Numbered from the stretch's first letter, positions 1 to 12,182 are shown. The stretch is DNA of 64,000 nucleotides from Bedellia somnulentella (GCA_963576735.1 OY755173.1:18508873-18572872); one strand, 5' to 3'. The notes: generated by a model not told the origin, from the sequence alone. A program made the numbers and translations.

Positions 1-59
1 TTCTCAGCTGGAATATTCAATTCAGAAATCGGGCGTAAGTGACGGAAATCATTGTAAGA

Positions 60-484
60 TGAATCATATGATGTTCAGAGTACCCACGCTTTTTTGAACA
101 TTGTACTCAGGTGATAAGGAGCAGGCCTATCACCGTTTTGTATGAATACACAGTCAAATGACTAAGCACATCTCAGCCATGGGGATATCCTAACGATGTT
201 TTCTCTCACCGTTAACAAGCATAATAAATTAACCCCATATATGTCTTTAAGAAATGACAAATTGGTGTAGCCCGACCCGCACCCTGATTATGTATCTTTA
301 GCGACCGCGATTGTGTCGCAAGTTGCAATATTGTCGCTGTCAAAAGTGTCAAATCGCATACAAATTTATGACATTGACAGGGACAATCGTGCAACTTGCG
401 ACACAATCGACAGTCACAAAAGATACGTAATTACGTAATCAGGGGGCCGAAGTTTGAACCCTCATCGTCTGCACGATGAAAATA
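60..484 (-). repeat. SINE family B copy, interrupted by a foldback element
   Basis: This is a minus-strand tRNA-derived SINE. It shows the family body (the GGGGGCAGGCCTATC-like stretch, CCATGTGGG-like stretch and CTCACCGTTAACAA) and a degenerate B-box region (GAAGTTTGAACCC) at 447-462. The copy is split by the 282-444 foldback element and lies in the intron left of the second carrier exon. It is diverged, so an old copy. Confidence 0.7.
282..444. mobile_element. Foldback MITE, about 163 bp, nested in SINE B
   Basis: The termini are CCCTGATTA and TAATCAGGG. Both arms contain the core CGATTGTGTCGCAAGTTGC in opposite orientation (near 308-326 and 392-411). It interrupts the head of a SINE B copy, so it inserted after that copy. 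No coding capacity is present. Confidence 0.65.
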
Positions 485-499
485 GCAATGCAAGCATAC

Positions 500-2551
500 C
501 TTTATAGCTATGTTGTTTCCCTACGGCTATACTGGGATGGGCCGCGGCCTGCATCCTCGTCTTTATTACCGACGCTGGGTTCGCGGCGATTCCGCCGAAG
601 GCTCCACTCAGACATGAGCATAGACTAGCTTTTTGGACGCTGAAATCGCCATTCTTATTTTTCGTCATACCATTCACCTCGCAAACGTGGTAGAGACCTA
701 ATCTGGAAAAGGGTTAATTATTAATATTATTTTTAAGGCTTTGAATTTTTTTTGATGTCTTGTTTTTGCATAAGAGCTTATTCCATTTGTCTGAATACAG
801 ACGTCTGAAAGCGCGTGCGTTAAGCTGGCGTACCATGAAGCTGTATCGAGCTGGTTACTATGTCAAAAAACTCTGCCTAAATAGTGCCTAATTAGTGTAA
901 AACTAAAAAAAAATAGTGCCTCTTTAGTTTAGGAAATAAACACCATTTTCACTGTGTACGTTTTCACTATTTAGGCAGAATATTTTGACATAGTAACCAG
1001 CTCGATGCAGCTTCATGGAACACCAGCTTAACGCACGCGCTTTCAGACATCTGAATTCAGACAAATGGAATAAGCTCTTTACAATAGCAATTACCTGAAG
1101 TGTCGGATGCTTCAGGGGTGAAAGAAAACTCTTGGTTTTATAGTTAAATGTAAACTGATATGGCTACTTTTTGATCAAATTTGGCTAATCCAAGTACTTT
1201 AGTAAGAAACAAAATTTCAGTCAGAGTCTCAATCAATTATTTTTTCATATTGGTTAACAATATCTTCCGTATTTCAATTAACGCATCTTGTTGGATAATT
1301 ACTGCGCATATGCGATTTGAAAACAATATATATGTCGCAATTTTCTTTTCTCTTTAGTATTCCCAACGTCAGTGTTTTTTCCCTAGATTTAGGGGATTGC
1401 GAGTAATCACTGATTATTTAGTGCTTTATAAGTTAACGGATTTTGAAGGGTTTTCTGACCTTTATGGATTATTTCTTTTGTTGATATTTTTTTATTCCGA
1501 TAAATAACAGCAAAAAGGCAAAATAATTTGAAATGTACAGAGCATAGTAATTGTTCTTAATTAATTCCAAATCGAAATGATACGTATTATTGGGTTTTGT
1601 TCTTGTGCTTCGGAGGGCACGTTAAGCCGTCGGTCCCGGCTACTATTACGGAAGTAGTCGTTAGTCTGCCAACCCGCAATTGGCCAGCGTGGCGGACTAA
1701 GGCAATACACCCTAAATAAGATAGGCTCGAGCCCCTCGGTGGGGACATATATGGACTGTGAGGAAGTGAGGATAATTTTTTGTATCTTATTCCAATAAGA
1801 GAAATTTTAGCTGGGGATGGAATATTATTTTTACCTGATGGCCACGGATTATTTTTAAATAATTTAAGTATGAATTTAGAACTGCCTATAAATTGTATTT
1901 CTACTTAAAAAAACTCAATCATTTATACTACTTTCATAATGTGGCGTGAATGGTCACTATTCATTATCAATGTGATAAACACATTACACTATTTCTCATT
2001 TAGTAGTATTACTTTGTGATGTAATGTTATCGTTAATGTATTAAAATGCTCTAAATTTATTATTTGCGTAAAAGGAATAATATCCTGTATTGTAAAGTAA
2101 GGAAGGTAATTTTAGTTTTATTGCTTTTACACAAAACACGTATTCATATATTTAAAAAAAAATCTCCGAAGATGTAGTTTGATTAGTGGTCAACAATCAT
2201 TCCGTTTTGCTATTTATCAACCAATAAGACAAAGAATTAAAGCCTAATCTGAAAGCAATCTTAAAATTAAATGACACTTTTAATTCCGTGCTCAAAAGTA
2301 AAAGTTCCATACCTCACAGAATTCAAAGAGAACCCTAGCAGAATCGCAGGAATGAGTCCCTTTTGCAGGGCGAAAACCCCATCAGTTTTTCCAATGACCC
2401 TCATCGCGTGCACTATACCCTTGTACTGGGCAGTATGCTCAGTCCGCGCGCGCAGTTCCCCTTGCAGCTGCAGTCGGGTCTTCACCACGTCCATGGGGTT
2501 GGTGAAGATCGTGGCACCGGCGCCGGCGACCCCACCAATAATGAAGTCCAT
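500..2551 (-). CDS. Mitochondrial carrier, SLC25A35/SLC25A34-like, partial (two exons, 3' part off the window)
   Basis: This is a solute carrier of the inner mitochondrial membrane; the substrate of this subfamily is poorly known. Coding exons on the minus strand are 2313-2551 (start ATG at 2551, donor AG|GTATGG) and 500-702 (acceptor TTTCCAG, donor AAAG|GTATGC). The 79 codons plus 2 bases of exon 1 join exon 2 in phase to read NSVR-LGLYHVCEVNG. Exon 1 carries the first carrier repeat with signature PMDVVKTRLQLQGE. Exon 2 carries the second, PASVIKTRMQ, which lacks the usual acidic residue, as I recall for SLC25A35. The start MDFIIGG is the conserved N terminus of this family. About 147 residues are visible out of roughly 300; the third repeat must lie left of position 1. 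The intron between the exons holds a foldback element and an old repeat. Exon boundaries are my inference from splice motifs. Confidence 0.85.
772..1079. mobile_element. Foldback element with about 115 bp inverted arms in the carrier intron
   Basis: The left arm (772-887) and right arm (967-1079) are inverted copies with only a few mismatches. Both contain GAAAGCGCGTGCGTTAAGCT and GAGCTGGTTACTATGTCAAA in opposite orientation. The loop is about 79 bp. The terminal motif is AAGAGCTTATTCC. No ORF and no clear TSD are seen. It lies in the intron of the carrier gene and would form a long hairpin in the pre-mRNA. Confidence 0.8.
1605..1770 (+). repeat. GC-richer dispersed repeat fragment (probable LINE 3' UTR)
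   Basis: The stretch contains GTCTGCCAACCCGCAATTGG and CCAGCGTGGCGGACTAAGGC, wording I recognise as common in lepidopteran LINE/SINE 3' regions. It is distinctly GC-richer than its AT-rich surroundings. No ORF is seen. The rest of the intron (1080-1600 and 1771-2312) is AT-rich with nothing recognisable. Confidence 0.45.
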
Positions 2552-2654
2552 TGCTGATATGGAAAAAGTTGTTAATGGTGATTTATCGAAACGATTTATG
2601 ATTCTGTAGAAAAGAAAGCATGGGCCCAAAATATATAATGAAAAGAATATGGAA

Positions 2655-2822
2655 AAGATAACCGTGATAGGTTAATGAAAAGCACCAACGCCTTTCATGC
2701 CGAGGTGTGGGTTCAAACCCTGAGCCGCGCTTTTACTAATGTGTCTTTTCTTTAGTCATATAATTGGTTAATTTAATACGGTTGTTAACGGCGATGGAAA
2801 ACATCGTGATGCCACTCACATA
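2655..2822 (+). repeat. SINE family B, 5' half, plus strand
   Basis: The tRNA-like head contains the B-box-like GGGTTCAAACCCTGA, followed by the family body (TTAATACGGTTGTTAACGGC). The tail half is missing. It lies just upstream of the carrier start codon, so it may sit in or near its promoter. Confidence 0.6.
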
Positions 2823-3059
2823 GCTACCAATAATTATTTGATTAAATATATTTCACTATGCGATTAATGGGCGATGAGGCTACCATCACATTATCTTAGG
2901 TGGTTGGATTCGAAAATTATCTTGGTGGTAACAGCTTTGATCACTGTACGAAACATACTTTATGACTCTATAAACGGCCAAAGATTTAGGCCCGTTTCAA
3001 GAATCAATAGGTTACGCTATCAAAGTTATTGTCGTACGAGACAGATACTTAGTTAAATC

Positions 3060-3404
3060 AAATTGATTAAGATCGATTGTTCCGAGTTTGTATTATTGCA
3101 AAATTTTATCTGCTAGTTTCGGATGAAAGTGAAAGTACAACACGGTTATCACCTTTATTTCTTTATTTTACTACACATTTATTACTTAGATATGTTTTAC
3201 TACAGATCTGATAAGGAATGTAAAGACGTAGCCTTCAAAAAAACGTAAGAGGTGTAGTATTTTCTAAGATTTTCACGATTGCACATTATAATTCGGCTAT
3301 AAACGTCGGGCTTTAAAAATAATGTAATAACACGCGATTAAAATATCCGAAAATCAATAGTTGTTTCACGTAAGAGGTGTAGTTTATTTTCCTAAGGATT
3401 TTCA
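3060..3404. other. AT-rich intergenic stretch without recognised gene
   Basis: I see no ORF with family resemblance. A phrase close to GTAAGAGGTGTAGT occurs twice (about 3246 and 3370), a weak local repeat. Confidence 0.4.
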
Positions 3405-3740
3405 CTGTAGTGATTAAAACAACATTGATAGCTCAGTGGGGGAACCATCATCGCTACGCATGCAGAAGACGCGAGTTCAAAACCTGAGTTGGTATTACAC
3501 CAATCTATCTTTTTTAAAGTCTCAGGTGTAATGGTAAATTTATCAAGGTCGTTAACGGTGAGGAAACTGACTGAGTTATATGGCAATGTATTTGTAAAAA
3601 CGGCAAGAAGCCTGCCCCTATCACGTGAATAAACTGTCCAATCAAAACGTTGGTGCTGACAAGAATGTCATGTGATGTTAAGAAGTATTAGTACCTCTGC
3701 CACAACTTCAGGGATTTAAGGCGTTAAGATTGAGTTTTTA
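3405..3740 (+). repeat. SINE family B, diverged near-full copy
   Basis: An A-box-like segment (TTGATAGCTCAGTGGG) at 3426-3441 and a B-box-like segment (GAGTTCAAAACCTGAG) at 3472-3487 head the element. The body and a diverged 3' part follow. The normal CCCCTTCGGGG hairpin is decayed here. Confidence 0.65.
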
Positions 3741-5105
3741 TTATAATTTCTCAATATTCTCTCGCCTAGACTACTTCAAAAAAAAATTCGTGTAAGAAAT
3801 ATAAGACATCGACATTACATCGAGTCTTCAAAAAAAGGGTTCACAATATTCATATAAATTCGTATTGTATTAAAAAATATAAGTGTTAGCAGTATTATAA
3901 AGTTTATTATTTTCGCACGTATTACTTTTATATTCATACAATTTATTGTGTTTAGTTTTAACGTGATCACTACTTTACGATATTATATCAGAATCCACTT
4001 ACCCTTTTATAAATAATTATTTAGCTATACCGATTTAAAAGTCTTGTCATAACACTACGTTCTCTGACATAATACTGAAATTCATACGTCTCATTATCTC
4101 TGTTACACGTAAACTGATAACGATTTAATTCATAAGTCACACATTGTATACGTACGGCGAACCAATAATCACTATCGTATTCGTAACTATATGTGTGTGT
4201 ATTTTCCGCGGAACAGTGTTGTCAGACGACTATGCTGAAGTTCCCCTTACTTCAATAGACTCAGCAGACTAACATTATAATATCGTTTATAAGTTTTCGA
4301 ATGGTGACAGCATAACTCTATTTTCCGAAAAAAACATGAAACATATGAATTAGAAACTATTTGTGGTTCATCTAAAATAGAACTGAATGGTAGAGCTTAC
4401 AAAGGAAATTAATTTATTCACCTTCGATACTTTTCCTCACGATCTTAAATATCATATATTTATTAAAATATTATAAATCATTAAATATTCATTTTTATCT
4501 TTATAGTTTTATTACGTCGTTGTTCTCCTCATTCACTATTTTAAACAAAAAAATATTAACGACGAATATAATAAATCAGATTGTTACTATTTAAAATTAA
4601 ATGAGGTGTAATAAATTATTTAGCTTCTAAAAGTAAAAGAGTTTCTGTAAGAGCTAAATAGGAATGCCAGCTAGCCACACCAACGCACACCACGTGGTTC
4701 TTGGCATTGAAATACCGCGTTATTTGACGTCGCTGTATGTGACGTCATCAGGTTACTCGATCGCGATTACTTCCGAAAACAATCTAGTTTTTTGGTAGAG
4801 TATTTTTGCTAATTTTACTTATACTTATTTTATTTATTTACATTACATTTATTTATTTATATTAAACATACTTTAAACAAAATCTAGCTAGGTACACTGT
4901 CTAATTCCATTAAGATTTTACTTTCCATAAAGTCATATTTTCATTAAAAAACATTATTATTTATATTTCTCTCTACAGCCAATTAGGCCCTTTAAAATTT
5001 AAACGTTTTATGAGAAAACTTAATCATGTGATAAAGTATAGACTCAGCCGTATGCGTGGGTTTTCCCGTGATGTTTTCCTTTTAATAACCGTGATAAGTA
5101 AAATA
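3741..5105. other. AT-rich stretch without recognised feature
   Basis: Both strands lack ORFs with any family resemblance, and no known repeat end is seen. A TGACGTCA-like pair of CRE-type octamers occurs near 4725-4747. Confidence 0.4.
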
Positions 5106-5353
5106 ACATACATACATATACTCACGGCTATAAATCCCTTAACGGGGTAGCCAGAGCTTTGGAATGAGAAATTCCTCAGCCACTTTTGGAAGTCGATTGG
5201 GGATAAGATAGTAATAATAAATGTTTTTGGTGACGGATCTCCAACCACATCGCCCAAAAATCACTTGAAAAGCCCCTATACCCTTAGTCGCCTCTTACGA
5301 TCACCCATGGGTAGAACTGGGGTAGTGTTATTCTAAGCCGACACTACACAGCA
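5106..5353 (-). repeat. Retroposon family A, full-length
   Basis: In minus orientation the copy runs from TGTGTAGTGTCGGCTTAGAA (right end) through the GGCGATG / GGTTGGAGA core to the tail TATAGCCGTGAGTATATGTA (left end). It is about 248 bp long. Confidence 0.85.
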
Positions 5354-5701
5354 GCAAATAAAATAAGCGATTTATTAATAGAAAAATTCGTCAGGTCAAA
5401 CGACCACGCTGTCTGAGGTAACGCCGGTATCTTTGATGCCGCGTCATGTTAGCAAGTATATTTACCTCAGCCATCCCTTCAAGGATTCACGGCGTAAGCG
5501 TTGATTGTTATGCTGATATGAAAATTCAACTCCTTGTACCTTGTACATATACAGGAACTAAGCATTAGAGCGAATATAATGTTCGTGGTGATTTCGTTAT
5601 TTTTATCAATAGTAAGTTTTTTATATTCTTTATATACGTCTTGATATGTCGGTCGGCCGTATTGTCACAACCATATATTTTCACTATGATCAAAACTTGT
5701 A

Positions 5702-5953
5702 GCTGTGTAGTGTCGGCTTAGAATAGCACTACCCCATTTCTTCCGGTGGGTGTACGTAAGAGGCGACTAACGGTATTGGGGCTTTAAAGGGATTATTGGG
5801 CGATGCGGTTGGAGACCCATCACCAACAACCTTTATTTTACCATCTTTTCCCCACTCAACTTTCCAAAGGTGGCTGAGGAATTTATAATTCCTTAGCTCT
5901 GGTTACCCCTTCTAGGGAAATATAGCCGTGAGTATATGTATGTATGTATGTAT
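5702..5953 (+). repeat. Retroposon family A, full-length
   Basis: This is a complete plus-strand copy with the 5' end GCTGTGTAGTGTCGG, the core GGGCGATGCGGTTGGAGACC, and the tail AGCCGTGAGTATATG followed by (TATG)n. It may serve as a reference copy for the family. Confidence 0.88.
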
Positions 5954-7892
5954 TTTGTAAACTTTGATATACTGTCTAAAATAAAATAAAAATTAATGTT
6001 AAAATTTTTGTACTGCTCCTTCGAATCAAATCAACTTTATTTGCAAATACACATTTATACAATGGTAACAATGTAATGGTCAGCGTATTTTTACCATTGC
6101 TGGTGCGGAATACATGCAATACTTCAGAAAAGTTATTGAGGTTTTAATACTTTCGCAAAGTTTAAATGATTATATGAAAATAATATAATTATATGGTTTA
6201 ACAATATAATAATAGGTATATATAGGGTTCAAATTACAAATGATCTTCGTAGGCTAAGAAAAGAAATGAAGAAGTCGGTTTCTACTTGTTAATGGGGAGG
6301 TTCTATGGGACTTTCTGATTTCAAAAGTTACGAAATTAAAATTGTAAATTAAATTGATAAGCACTAACGCTTCTTACAAAGTAATATTAATAAAATATAC
6401 TTCCCGTGGATGTCACTCGAGATGATTATAGTTTTACTTAATTTATGAGTGAAATGGCTACAAAACCACTTTACGATATACAGCACATGTGACTTTAGGT
6501 GAGACAAATATGAGCTTACGAAAAACGTAGTCTACGCGGGTGTAGTTTCGGGTACAAATCTAGTATAGCTTTTAATAAAACATAAATATAACGGTGGTTT
6601 GAGCACAAAGTTACAAAAAATATGTACCTATGTGTGCCAGAGAGCCTACTTCTCTCTACCTCTACCTACCCCAAATAAACCAGAAAGCGTGAGTTAGAAA
6701 AAAATTAATTTAGTAAACAATGAGTAAACATGGGTTGCAAATGGATAAGACATCAAATTAAGAATAAATAACAGATAACATAATAACTTAGCAATTTTCT
6801 TGAATAATAATTCGTAAAATCAAAAACCGTTCAGTTAGTAGAAGGGAAAATATATAAACATAAATTTGATACTTACAAATCTAAAAATAGGGTTAGGTTT
6901 CTTATCATTTAGTCACCACAACATTTTGTCGCGTAAACTTCCTTAATTTTTGTTGTTTTTTCATCTTCAAAAAATATTGTCCCAAATTTGCATCGCAGAT
7001 TTAAATAGACTAATAAATATACTTTCTTATTGATGAGTTTTACATTATATTATTGTCTTCACCAGTCTTCACAAAAATGATACTGTAATGTGATGTGACG
7101 TTTTGATTCTGAAGTGATAAACTACAATAACCACGTAACTCATAGACTGCAACTGGAGAATAATTGACATAAATATATTTTAAAAATAATTTGGAGTTGT
7201 AAGTAGGTATTTGGTTTAACTTTGGAATCCTGATTGTAGATAAAGAAAATCCGTCTCAAGGTGGATAAAGTTATATTTATATATTCGTATTTAAGCCACT
7301 GTAAAATAATGAAGAATTCTTAAAGGATTGTTGACAATCTACATCTACTCTATTGCAGCTTAATAATACTCAGAGGAAGTGTGTCTTTGTTTATTATACA
7401 TAGATATTTTTTTCTACTTATTAAAGCACAAAAATATTCGAATAGTTGTAAACTAAGTCTATTTCTAATAAGATGGTATTCTGAGCCGACGCTCTACAGT
7501 ACGAACTAAAACAAAATATAATAATAAAACAAAAAGAGCCCTTTAGTTTGGAGAACAATCGTAAAACAAAGTTTGAATTCCAAGTTGTGACATTTTTAAG
7601 AAACAGGTTTTTATCATTATCAAACTAGATTACATAAACTTTAAACTAGGGCAGGCAAAAACTTATTGTAACCACTTCACACCACACAAGTCTCAGGCAA
7701 ATCATCTTATTATACGCATAAGGAAATGTCTATTTGTTAGTCTTCTGTTTTCAGTGGTCGGGTTTGTCTAAAGCCCTACGCTACGCAGGACAGAGGGGTG
7801 ATATTGACGCATGCGCTTTACTATCCACTGACCTTGACCTAAATAGGAAGTTGGGTCAAGTTTGACAAAACAAACAACAAAAATTATGATCT
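5954..7892. other. AT-rich stretch; possible decayed LINE tail and family A 5' scrap
   Basis: Near 6028-6055 the wording AATCAAATCAACTTTATTTG suggests a minus-strand LINE 3' end. At 7479-7507 the inverted 5' end of family A is visible (TCTGAGCCGACGCTCTACAG). Otherwise nothing is recognised. Confidence 0.35.
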
Positions 7893-8250
7893 TAGATTTT
7901 GAATAAAATTGGCCAAGTGCGAGTCGGCACGCCTGTGGAGAGTTTCGTAGTAGCAGGTATAGATAAGCGAGCGATATACCAAGAAAGAACACTAGCTTAG
8001 CCGGCAAACGTTGTTTTGCCCTGTAAATTTTTTGTAGGGAATTGCTAGTCATTAAAATTAATATAAAATTTTGGAGGCGTACAACCCTTATCACTCAGGG
8101 GTACAAAAAAGAGTTATAAACCTATTGTCAGACCTACCGAATGCAAAATTTCATTTAAATTGGTTCAGCCGTCATCTTTGTACTTAATAGCGTTTGTATG
8201 AAATATAAAGTTACATTTGCAGATTTACAAAATGTCCTATATCTCATAAA
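7893..8250 (+). repeat. Dispersed repeat with GGCCAAGTGCGAGTCGG motif
   Basis: The head TTGGCCAAGTGCGAGTCGGC and the later CATTTAAATTGGTTCAGCCG are wordings I recognise from abundant non-coding lepidopteran repeats. No coding capacity is seen. Related text probably recurs at 25063-25330 and 45830-45960. Confidence 0.5.
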
Positions 8251-8890
8251 CGGCTGAATATTTTTTAAACACAATGATTCAAACCAATTTTCGTTATTAA
8301 TTTTATTGAGATCCATTTCCTATTTCGTAATGTTCTACAGAAAAAAAGTCGATGGTATGATAAATCTTTGGACAGATCTTCTTCAATGAGATAGATCCAG
8401 GTAAAGTTGTTCTGAAGATGAAGAGCCAAAGTTATAAACGTAATAGTTCTATATATAGATTTTGTAAAAAGTAGTTACATTTTTTTTCTCGATTTTATTG
8501 GCTTGCAAGAGATTGCTAAGTGGTAATAATCACAAAAACTTGCATTGATATTTAGTTTGAACAAGATACTTGTACAGTCAGTAGTTTTTTGAGAATAGCA
8601 AATATAGAAAACGGAAAAATTTCATAAAAACGCAATGATAAAATGTTAAGTTTACCTTAGGGAAAACGGTTAAACGTAAATTAATAATAATCCTAACCAT
8701 GCCGGGTTATTTTGCTGGTATATCTATATTTTAAGTAAATCCTTCTTTAGTAATAGTTCTCAAGTATATCACTGAATTATTAATATAATAACCAACGTTT
8801 AACATGCCGTGGTCGATAGCGGTGGCAATGAACTTCAGCAGTGTATTTTAACTTCATAGAAAACAGTCAGGGATAAGTCACTCTTTCATG
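8251..8890. other. AT-rich stretch without recognised feature
   Basis: No ORF or repeat end could be assigned. Confidence 0.3.
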
Positions 8891-9190
8891 TCACTAGCCA
8901 TGTCATACCCACTCATATTGTATATAGAGACTCCGCAAAGAAGAGATCTGTAGAAGAACCAAGTTAACTGACATAGGCCAAAGATTTGCGAAACTTGCGA
9001 ATGCGGTAATGGGCAGAGCATATTAGGTGCAGAGCCGACGGCCGTTGGGGGTGGAAGGTTCTGGATTGGATACCAGAGGCCAGTACCAGTATTGGTGGTA
9101 ACGCTTAGTGGGTAATCCGCCCATAAAGTGGCCGGATTACTTGGTGAGACCGGGTCGATGGATGGATGGATGAGGGCAGCGTAGGACCGG
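8891..9190 (+). pseudogene. Decayed RTE-type LINE C-terminal fragment
   Basis: The translation near 9035-9090 reads WGWKVLDWIPEA, resembling the W-G-x-KVLEWRP motif near the C terminus of RTE-clade retrotransposon polyproteins. Frame breaks are present, and it ends near GGATGGATGGATGAGGGCAG. Clade assignment is from memory of the motif. Confidence 0.45.
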
Positions 9191-9344
9191 TCATGGTCAA
9201 GGGCTTATGGTCAGCTACTCTATGTGGGTTTGTGTCGTTAACGCTATGCGAATTCGTATGTAAAGATAATCCTATATAGCTACAAATATAACATACAAGA
9301 AGCAACACATTTATAATTTCTAACAACATAATATTAAAACTCAA

Positions 9345-9716
9345 AACACGTTGCCGAATATCCCCGAAGGGGTTGGCAGAGGTACTGATACTTCTGGACA
9401 TCACGTAATAACATCACCTGGTGTTCAGAGTATCAACGTTTTGCTTAGACAGTGTGCTCATGTGATAGGGGGCAGGCCTTCCACCGACGGACGGCTAATA
9501 CACCGTTAGGCTTTACAATGTCACATGAGTATGTACTACTTGGCCATGTGGGTTTCGTCACGATGTTTTCCCCACCGTCAACAACCATGATAAATTAACC
9601 ACACATATGACTTTAGAAAAGACAATTTGGTATAAACCCGAACCGGGATTTGAACTCACGCCTGTCTGACGGGCGGTCATTCTACCCATTGGATTATCAC
9701 GGTTGTTAATAACATA
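9345..9716 (-). repeat. SINE family B, near full-length
   Basis: The minus-strand copy carries the 3' hairpin text CCCCGAAGGGG at 9362-9372, the body, and a tRNA-like head with inverted B-box (GGGATTTGAACTCACG) near 9646-9661. The A-box region is near 9695-9712. Confidence 0.8.
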
Positions 9717-10060
9717 ATAAAAATACATTAATTAAGAAAATATTACTAAACAATAGCAGTAGAAAAGTTTCCTAAAAATATATTTAATGCTTGATTGTAG
9801 CATTGTCACTTAGCTTTGTAATAAAAAGCCTACACAGAATGAATCACACGGTATGCGTAACGATCCATTTGAGCTTTCCAACTTTTTTAAAGTTCTCTGT
9901 TTCACGGTCAAAGGTCAGGCGAGTACTCTGCATAAACTTGACGTAGGTGACTAAGCCTTAATAGGTATTTTCATGATTGTTATCTTGCACCTCCGTGGTT
10001 CTATAGTTGGAGCTTTAGGCTAAAAACCGTAATCATCTTATATTAAGGTAGATTGAGTCG

Positions 10061-10300
10061 CTGTGTAGTGTCGGCTTAGAATAGCACTACCCGTTTTCTT
10101 CCGGTGGGTGTACGTAAGAGGCTACTAACGGTATTGGGGCTTTTGAGGGATTTTTGGGCGATGCGGTTGGAGACCCATCACCAACAACCTTTATTTCACC
10201 ATCGTTCCCCCACGCAACTTCCAAAAGTGGCTGAGGAATTTTCAATTCTCTAGCTCTGGCTACCCCTTCATGGGATAGCCGTGAGTATATGTATGTATGT
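10061..10300 (+). repeat. Retroposon family A, full-length with TSD
   Basis: The element is flanked by a direct repeat ATTGAGTCG at 10052-10060 and 10301-10309, extending to CT within the element start. A complete 5' end, core and (TATG)n tail are present. The perfect TSD indicates fairly recent retroposition. Confidence 0.9.
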
Positions 10301-10539
10301 ATTGAGTCGCTCAGTATGTACAATTGAAATATTTAGATTAATTCAGTTTTTTGTAAGTAATACTGTCCTGAGTAATGTTCCAGTAACCTCTGCATTCGAT
10401 TTTAAGTACTTCGCTTAATAATAAACAGGATTATAATTCCAATAGTTACTGTAACTTTATCATGGTAAGGATAGATATCGTTGAAATTTGTAGAACTATG
10501 TACGATTTACTATGTATGTAAGTTGTAAAAGTTGTAAAT

Positions 10540-10612
10540 TTCTGATTCCTTAGCTCTGGCTACCCTTTCTAGGGATTTATAGCCGTGAGTATATGTCTGT
10601 ATGTATGTAAGT
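10540..10612 (+). repeat. Retroposon family A, 3' fragment
   Basis: Only the last about 70 bp are present: CTCTGGCTACCCTTTCTAGG followed by TATAGCCGTGAGTATATG and the tail. It is a 5'-truncated copy. Confidence 0.7.
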
Positions 10613-10760
10613 TATGGAGTTGGTCGGCGTTATGTGACCAACATGATAAACGCCACATATTTATTTTTCATAAGACTCCTTTAGAAGGAGGATAATGTTT
10701 TTCTAGCGCCCTGATAAACATTATACAAGTATGTAATATAGTAGTATCTTTTTTATGTAA

Positions 10761-11008
10761 ATACATACATACATATACTCACGGCTATAAATCCCTAGAA
10801 GGGATAGCCAGAGCTAAGGAATTAGAAATTCCTCAGCCACGTTTGGAAAGTTGAGTGGGGAAAAGATGGTAAAATAAAGGTTGTTGGTGGTGGGTCTCCA
10901 ACCGCATCGCCCAAAAATCCCTTAAAAGCCCCTATACCGTTAGTCGCCTCTTACGTTAACCCACCGAAAGAAATGGAGTAGTGCTATTCTAAGCTGACAC
11001 TACACAGC
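10761..11008 (-). repeat. Retroposon family A, full-length
   Basis: A complete minus-strand copy from the (CATA)n tail at the left to the TGTGTAGTGTCAGCTT-like 5' end at the right. Confidence 0.85.
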
Positions 11009-11067
11009 AAATTATATAAATACTAGAAAAGTTTTATAATACAACGTTTTAGGCATTACTTCCCGTT

Positions 11068-11200
11068 GTAGTAGGCAGATACTACCGATCTCACTTTGTG
11101 CGCTCCTTGGAAACATCTCTAGAGATTCTTCTACATTTATCAATCATTACATACACGCTATTTTATTATTCAGACTACGGTCGTCTTAACTTTTGGGATC
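11068..11200 (-). repeat. LINE family L 3' end, strongly diverged
   Basis: The text TAGTAGGCAGATACTACCGA, then CATCTCTAGAGATTCTTCTA, matches the other L copies position by position but with many substitutions. An old relic. Confidence 0.45.
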
Positions 11201-11695
11201 CACGTTGTTCTTACAATTTTTCAATATTACATGAGCTTACAAATCACATACAACACTCTGAGTATCGGTGTACCTGCAAGGCTGGAAATTCGTACATTAA
11301 TTAGACTTTGCATTCTATCGCCTGGCATGCCTCAGATTTATACTTTCATCTTATTAAAGTATATAATATAATTTTGACCCGGTAAGCTTGAATGTTTTCG
11401 CAAGTTAAAAAAAAACAGGCGTTTTCCTTGAGCGCAAGTCCTTGACAGGTGAAGTAAGATGCTGCGAGAGTGCAAATCAGTGGCATAGCGGGACTCTAGT
11501 AGTTAAGTTTTATAGAATTTAAGTTTTTAGCACCATTATATTTTATACTGAAAAAAATTAGTTTCAAGGGCTTGGAATGGCATCTATACTCAGTTTCCAA
11601 ACAACCTTTCATGTTTATATAATTTTTAATTTTCGTTATTGGTTAAAATAGTATTGTTACAAGGATCAACATCCTAATGTGAATGAGAATTGCCA
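11201..11695. other. Intergenic stretch without recognised feature
   Basis: Nothing recognisable beyond AT-rich sequence. Confidence 0.3.
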
Positions 11696-11762
11696 GCTCT
11701 GAAGGTCTGGCTGGCTACCCCTTTTTGGGATTTATGACTGTGAGTATACAAGTATGTATGTT
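11696..11762 (+). repeat. Retroposon family A, 3' fragment
   Basis: GGCTGGCTACCCCTTTTTGG, then TATGACTGTGAGTATAC and a TATG tail, is the family A terminus with decay. Confidence 0.55.
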
Positions 11763-12054
11763 TGTTACAAACATTAACATGCACAATCTGATTTGACGTG
11801 AATTTTAACGTTGAATATGTTTGGACCTTATAAGTAGAACGTATGCAGCTAATTTAATTATGAAACATAACATTTCATACAATCAAGTCACGTAATACCC
11901 TTACACGGCGATGTCAATCAAAAGTACATTAGCTTTCGATTCGTTAACCAATGATAAGTTTGACCTATTTTACAGCACACCTTGGCTTAGTTATCGAATC
12001 ATTGAATAATGCTGTTTCTGGGTTTATAAGTACATACCTACATATATGTAACAT

Positions 12055-12160
12055 AACATAACATATAAAATAAACGTTCACGCCGAATATCCCCGAAGGG
12101 GTTGGCAGAGGTACTAATACTTCTGAACATCACGTGACTTTGTCACCTGGTGTTCAGAGT
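12055..12160 (-). repeat. SINE family B, 3' fragment
   Basis: The minus-strand tail (ACATAACATAACAT), hairpin CCCCGAAGGGG and about 60 bp of the 3' body are present. It ends abruptly at a (TA)n tract (about 12164-12182) that leads into a LINE L fragment. Confidence 0.75.
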
Positions 12161-12182
12161 ATACATATATATATATATATAC

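Noticed and set aside
9105..9404. A 99-codon minus-strand ORF
   Set aside because: It covers the edge of a decayed RTE fragment and a SINE B tail. No domain.
10052..11008. CRISPR-like or tandem array because the same 250 bp unit recurs
   Set aside because: The copies are dispersed in both orientations with individual TSDs and tails: they are retroposons.
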